Shown here one piece after another: positions 60,937 through 64,000 of a stretch of 64,000 nt of DNA. The DNA is taken from the NCBI GenBank assembly GCA_964370605.1, contig CAYJJX010000001.1, positions 1 through 64,000 on the forward strand, read 5' to 3'. Each line of letters begins with the position of its first letter. Positions within the stretch are counted from its first letter, which is position 1. Source of the stretch: CAYJBH01 sp964370605 (lineage in GTDB: Bacteria > Bacillota > Clostridia > Oscillospirales > Ruminococcaceae). Both the position numbers and the translations under genes were made by a program. A model generated the notes under the pieces. The model saw nothing but the letters and a program-made list of their open reading frames with translations. It was not told the origin of the DNA and did no database searches.

Positions 60937-62622
60937 ATGATGAAGAAAACGATACAGAAAACTGTGGTAGAGATTATTTTATTTGCCGCTTTGCTGTTTG
61001 TTGCTATTATGCTTGACGAGGTGTACCGCTTTTTTCCGTTTAACAATCAATTCGTGAATGCACAGCTGTTTTTGCTATCAATTTGCATATATATAGGCTT
61101 ATATTCCTATTGGATTATGAGTATTTACAAACGTATCATGCAAAGTCATGTGCGCACATATCTTATGTCGATAGGTATACTGATAATTTTTTGGGTGACA
61201 ATTCGAGCCATCAAATGGATCGCTTTTGAATTTGTGATTTTTGAAGACAGAATATTGTGGTATCTGTATTACATACCCATGATTTTGCTTGCCCTCTTTT
61301 TCTTTTTTACATCACTTTGTGTTGGCGAAAACGAAGAGTATAGATTGAATAGAAAATGGCAACTGCTTTATATTCCGGCGCTTCTGCTCATTGTGCTGGT
61401 GCTTACAAACGATATTCATGGGCTTGCATTTGATATCGACACACTTTCACATGCGTTGGGACAGGATTACAGCCATGGTGTAGTGTATTATCTTGTGCTA
61501 TTGTTTATACTCAGCATGGTTTTGATGTCCTCATATATAATCTTGCGAAAATTCTGCGGTTCAAAAATCCCCAAAAAAGCGGCGCTATGGCCGTCCATAG
61601 TTATTGTCGTCACACTTTTGTATAACATAATGTACATCGTGCAGCCAAGCTATGGCATAGGTTATTATCTTGATCTAACCATATTTGGGTGCACGATGGC
61701 AATCGCATTACTTGAATCATTTATAAAAACAGGGCTTATTCATTCCAATATGGGACACAAGCAATTTTTTGCGATGTCAGACATAAAAGCGCAAATATTG
61801 AACAGTAAGGGCGATGTGGTTTACATTTGTGAAAATGCGCTGCCTCTTGCAAAGGACGACTTTGAAAAGCTTAAAAACACACAAACGGCTTCGCTCGACG
61901 ACGATATGCTTTCCCACATAGCGCCGATCAACGGCGGATATGTAGTCTGGAACAGCGAGGTGTCACAAATTCAAAGGATGATAAAAGAACTAAAGCTTTT
62001 GAACGATAGATTGTATAAAGAAGTGGATCTTTTAACAGTTGAGAATGAACAAAAGAGTGAGTCTGCTCGATTGCAAAAACTGAGCGATTTACATGACATT
62101 ATGTTAAAAGAGATTTTACCTTTTAGTGAAAAAATTCAATCGAAAATTTCAAAAAGCTCAAAAACTCGGTCGACGGAACTGAAACAGTTGCTTTTTGAAA
62201 CAAGTATGGTTTCAACATACATAAAAAGAAAAATAAACTTGATTTTAACGGAACAGACTGAAAAGTGCATTTCGACGCAAGAGATAAAGCTCTGTTTTTT
62301 AGAATCGTTTCAGTTGCTCAGACTTTATGGGAAAACCTGTGAGATGAACATAGTCAAAGAATATGACATGAATCTTGACATGGCTATGGCGAGTTTTGAC
62401 TTGTATCAAAGCATTATTGAAAAAACACAGTACGGTTTTGATGCCGTTTATGTTACATACAATTTCGATGAAAGTAGCCTGTTGTTTGCCGTTCAGATTT
62501 CGGGAGATATCGAGTTGAGTTGCGACGATTTAGTGACCGAAATTGCCACCTTGCAAAACGGTGAAATCCGTGTTGCAGATGAAACGGACAGTTATTATGT
62601 CTCGCTGGCAGTGCCAAAATAG
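60937..62622 (+). CDS. 7TM sensor protein with degenerate histidine-kinase end
   Basis: This protein of about 561 residues has seven predicted membrane helices in the first 260 residues, in the layout of 7TM-N-terminal histidine kinases. A coiled-coil region with a conserved LSDLHDIMLKEIL (candidate His near residue 389) follows. The C-terminal ATPase-like segment lacks recognisable N, G1 and G2 boxes (SIIEKTQYGFDAVYVTYN where NELLxNA is expected). It is therefore probably a pseudokinase that senses a ligand and controls the true kinase encoded next. I chose ATG 60937, nine bases after AAAAGGA, which abuts the earlier ATG at 60928. Confidence 0.7.
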   Translation: MMKKTIQKTVVEIILFAALLFVAIMLDEVYRFFPFNNQFVNAQLFLLSICIYIGLYSYWIMSIYKRIMQSHVRTYLMSIGILIIFWVTIRAIKWIAFEFVIFEDRILWYLYYIPMILLALFFFFTSLCVGENEEYRLNRKWQLLYIPALLLIVLVLTNDIHGLAFDIDTLSHALGQDYSHGVVYYLVLLFILSMVLMSSYIILRKFCGSKIPKKAALWPSIVIVVTLLYNIMYIVQPSYGIGYYLDLTIFGCTMAIALLESFIKTGLIHSNMGHKQFFAMSDIKAQILNSKGDVVYICENALPLAKDDFEKLKNTQTASLDDDMLSHIAPINGGYVVWNSEVSQIQRMIKELKLLNDRLYKEVDLLTVENEQKSESARLQKLSDLHDIMLKEILPFSEKIQSKISKSSKTRSTELKQLLFETSMVSTYIKRKINLILTEQTEKCISTQEIKLCFLESFQLLRLYGKTCEMNIVKEYDMNLDMAMASFDLYQSIIEKTQYGFDAVYVTYNFDESSLLFAVQISGDIELSCDDLVTEIATLQNGEIRVADETDSYYVSLAVPK

Positions 62623-62661
62623 GCTGCGATACAAAATAGAGAGAAGAAAGGAGTGGCGGCA

Positions 62662-63939
62662 ATGTCTTATTTATCTTTAAATGATACCGCAAAAGGGTAT
62701 GTAATAGCAGCTTGTATGTTTAGTGTGATAATATTGTTGATAGCGGTAATTGTGAGTGTGTCGGAAAAGAAGAGTCTTCGTGTAGCCTTGCTCTGCGTTT
62801 TTTTTATTATTAGCATGATAGACCTTGCGGTGATAATGGAGCTCAACAAATATCAAAGGGCGATTTACAGTTTTGATTTGCAGCCAATTTCTGTTTTCGT
62901 AAATGAAATTCCGTACTTTTTGCACGTGGCATGGAACATGACAACGACCATTTTTGCCATATGTTCAATGTATGTTCTTTATAAAAGCAACAAAAGCAAA
63001 ATAAGCGTTTTTTCCGTTAAAGAGGCAATAGAAAATTTGCCAACCGGAATTGTCTTTATGTCGGACAGTGTGGAACTTTTGCTCTCCAACCATTTGATGC
63101 ACCGATTGAGCAAAGAACTTACGAAAAAACCATTACAAAGCGGAAGAGCTTTCTGGGAAGATTTGATGGTCTTGCAAAATGAAGATAATTGTGTTATAAC
63201 AGGGATAGAACCCGCATATAAAATTGGTTGTGATGAGGTATGGCAATTTTCAAAAACCTTGTTTGATTATAACGGTGACGAATATTACCAGATTAAAGCC
63301 ACGAATATAACAGAACTGTATAACCTAAGTGCAAATACAAGAAAAGTCAATGAAAAATTAACGCTACAGCAAGATAGGCTCGAAAAACTTGCAAATATAA
63401 TCGAGGAAAATACCAAAGAGCAGGTAGCGGTTAATATGAAAGTTAACTTTCATGATAACTTTGGCAATCTTTTGACATTGACGAAAAAGACGCTCCGTGA
63501 AACCGAAAACATAGATGAAGCTAAAACCCTTGTGGAATATTGGGGTAATTTAAACGATGTTATAACAGAACTTTCCAGCGATGAAAAACAAAATTTGTCG
63601 CTGGAGCAGGTTTTGCTTCTGGCAGAAAAGCTCGGCTGTGAAATAATTCTCACAGGTGATATGCCGCAAGACGAACACGACAACACGACGGTTCTATTGT
63701 GTATCAATGAGATGCTCAAAAATGCCTACAGGCATGCAGATGCACAAAAGCTAAGGGTGGAAATCCTGCAGGCAACAAGCGGCGTTAGACTCAATATACA
63801 TAATGAAACAAAGAGTAAGTTGACATCAATCAAAGAGGGTGGCGGATTGAGTGGTCTCAGACAAAGAATTGAGCAAAGAGGTGGAGAGATGAGCATGGAT
63901 TGCACTGACGGGGTAACGATGTCGGTTGTCCTTTACTAG
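62662..63939 (+). CDS. Sensor histidine kinase, HPK7/LiaS-like
   Basis: This 425-residue protein has three predicted membrane helices in the first 110 residues, a PAS-like cytoplasmic segment (LPTGIVFMSDSVELLLSN), a coiled coil and the phospho-acceptor motif VNFHDNFGNLLTL near residue 263. The ATPase domain contains LCINEMLKNAYRHADA and GGGLSGLRQRIEQRGG. The DHp motif resembles DesK/LiaS-type kinases that partner LuxR-type regulators. ATG 62662 follows AAAGGAG by eight bases. It is preceded by the 7TM pseudokinase gene and followed nine bases later by a response regulator. Confidence 0.88.
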   Translation: MSYLSLNDTAKGYVIAACMFSVIILLIAVIVSVSEKKSLRVALLCVFFIISMIDLAVIMELNKYQRAIYSFDLQPISVFVNEIPYFLHVAWNMTTTIFAICSMYVLYKSNKSKISVFSVKEAIENLPTGIVFMSDSVELLLSNHLMHRLSKELTKKPLQSGRAFWEDLMVLQNEDNCVITGIEPAYKIGCDEVWQFSKTLFDYNGDEYYQIKATNITELYNLSANTRKVNEKLTLQQDRLEKLANIIEENTKEQVAVNMKVNFHDNFGNLLTLTKKTLRETENIDEAKTLVEYWGNLNDVITELSSDEKQNLSLEQVLLLAEKLGCEIILTGDMPQDEHDNTTVLLCINEMLKNAYRHADAQKLRVEILQATSGVRLNIHNETKSKLTSIKEGGGLSGLRQRIEQRGGEMSMDCTDGVTMSVVLY

Positions 63940-63948
63940 GGGGTGTGG

Positions 63949-64000
63949 ATGTACAAAGTAATGATTGTAGACGATCAAAGCAGTTCGCAGGCGCTAATGC
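63949..64000 (+). CDS. Response regulator (partial, runs off the window)
   Basis: Only the first 17 residues, MYKVMIVDDQSSSQALM, are inside the window. The acidic pair in VMIVDDQ is the start of a CheY-like receiver. From the partner kinase type a LuxR/NarL output domain is expected, but it cannot be seen. Confidence 0.75.
   Translation, partial: MYKVMIVDDQSSSQALM

Overview
The window looks like chromosome from an anaerobic, carbohydrate-degrading member of the Clostridia (Bacillota). The signs are moderate-to-low GC, Shine-Dalgarno-led genes with ATG/GTG/TTG starts, YesM/YesN-type two-component systems, a type III glutamine synthetase (GlnN), LL-diaminopimelate aminotransferase (DapL), an ANTAR antiterminator and 7TM-type kinases. 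The species cannot be named from sequence alone. No tRNA, rRNA, CRISPR array or intact insertion sequence was found.

Region 1 (1-5.9 kb) is a decaying glycan locus. It holds a GH95 fucosidase-like enzyme, a GH36 alpha-galactosidase and three sulfatase genes, each of which has lost its central part. Region 2 (6.2-28 kb) holds two mirror-image sugar-uptake modules. The left module reads leftward: lipoprotein binding protein, two ABC permeases, Gfo/Idh/MocA oxidoreductase, YesM-like kinase, YesN-like regulator. A URO-D-family protein and an MFS transporter diverge from it. The right module reads rightward: URO-D-family protein, binding protein, two permeases, kinase, regulator, GH172 (DUF2961) and GH116 enzymes. 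Two right-module promoters share an identical 20-bp element exactly 49 bp upstream of their -10 boxes. The left binding-protein promoter has a partial copy at the same spacing. No ABC ATPase is encoded here, so a shared MsmX-type ATPase elsewhere is likely.

Region 3 (28.2-50.7 kb, all on the minus strand) is a dense nitrogen and glutamine cluster: an Amt-PII fusion, GlnN, an orphan N-acetyl-sugar-amidotransferase-like enzyme, DapL, PyrG, a CarB-DapF fusion, CarA, an ANTAR regulator with a degenerate receiver, a divergent glutamine synthetase-like protein, PurA, GltD and GltB. Three leaders (amt, the amidotransferase, gltB) carry an intrinsic terminator just before the ribosome-binding site. 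In each, the 5' arm of the terminator can instead form a small hairpin whose six-base loop has A at position 1 and G at position 4. That is the signature of ANTAR-target RNAs, so the cluster probably contains both an antiterminator and its own targets.

Region 4 (50.9-58.2 kb) is an OmpR-type two-component system followed by a VTC-domain polyphosphate polymerase-like protein, a DUF4956 membrane protein, a fused GT2-GtrA-NAGPA protein, a small membrane protein and a DUF4353 beta-helix lipoprotein. The regulator operon and the VTC operon share a 20-bp promoter element at the same distance from the -10 box. Region 5 (58.3-64 kb) has a zinc-ribbon membrane protein with a long MGQQPP repeat (minus strand). 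After it come a structured, probably attenuated leader and a 7TM protein with a degenerate kinase end, then an intact HPK7-like kinase and the start of its response regulator, cut by the window edge.
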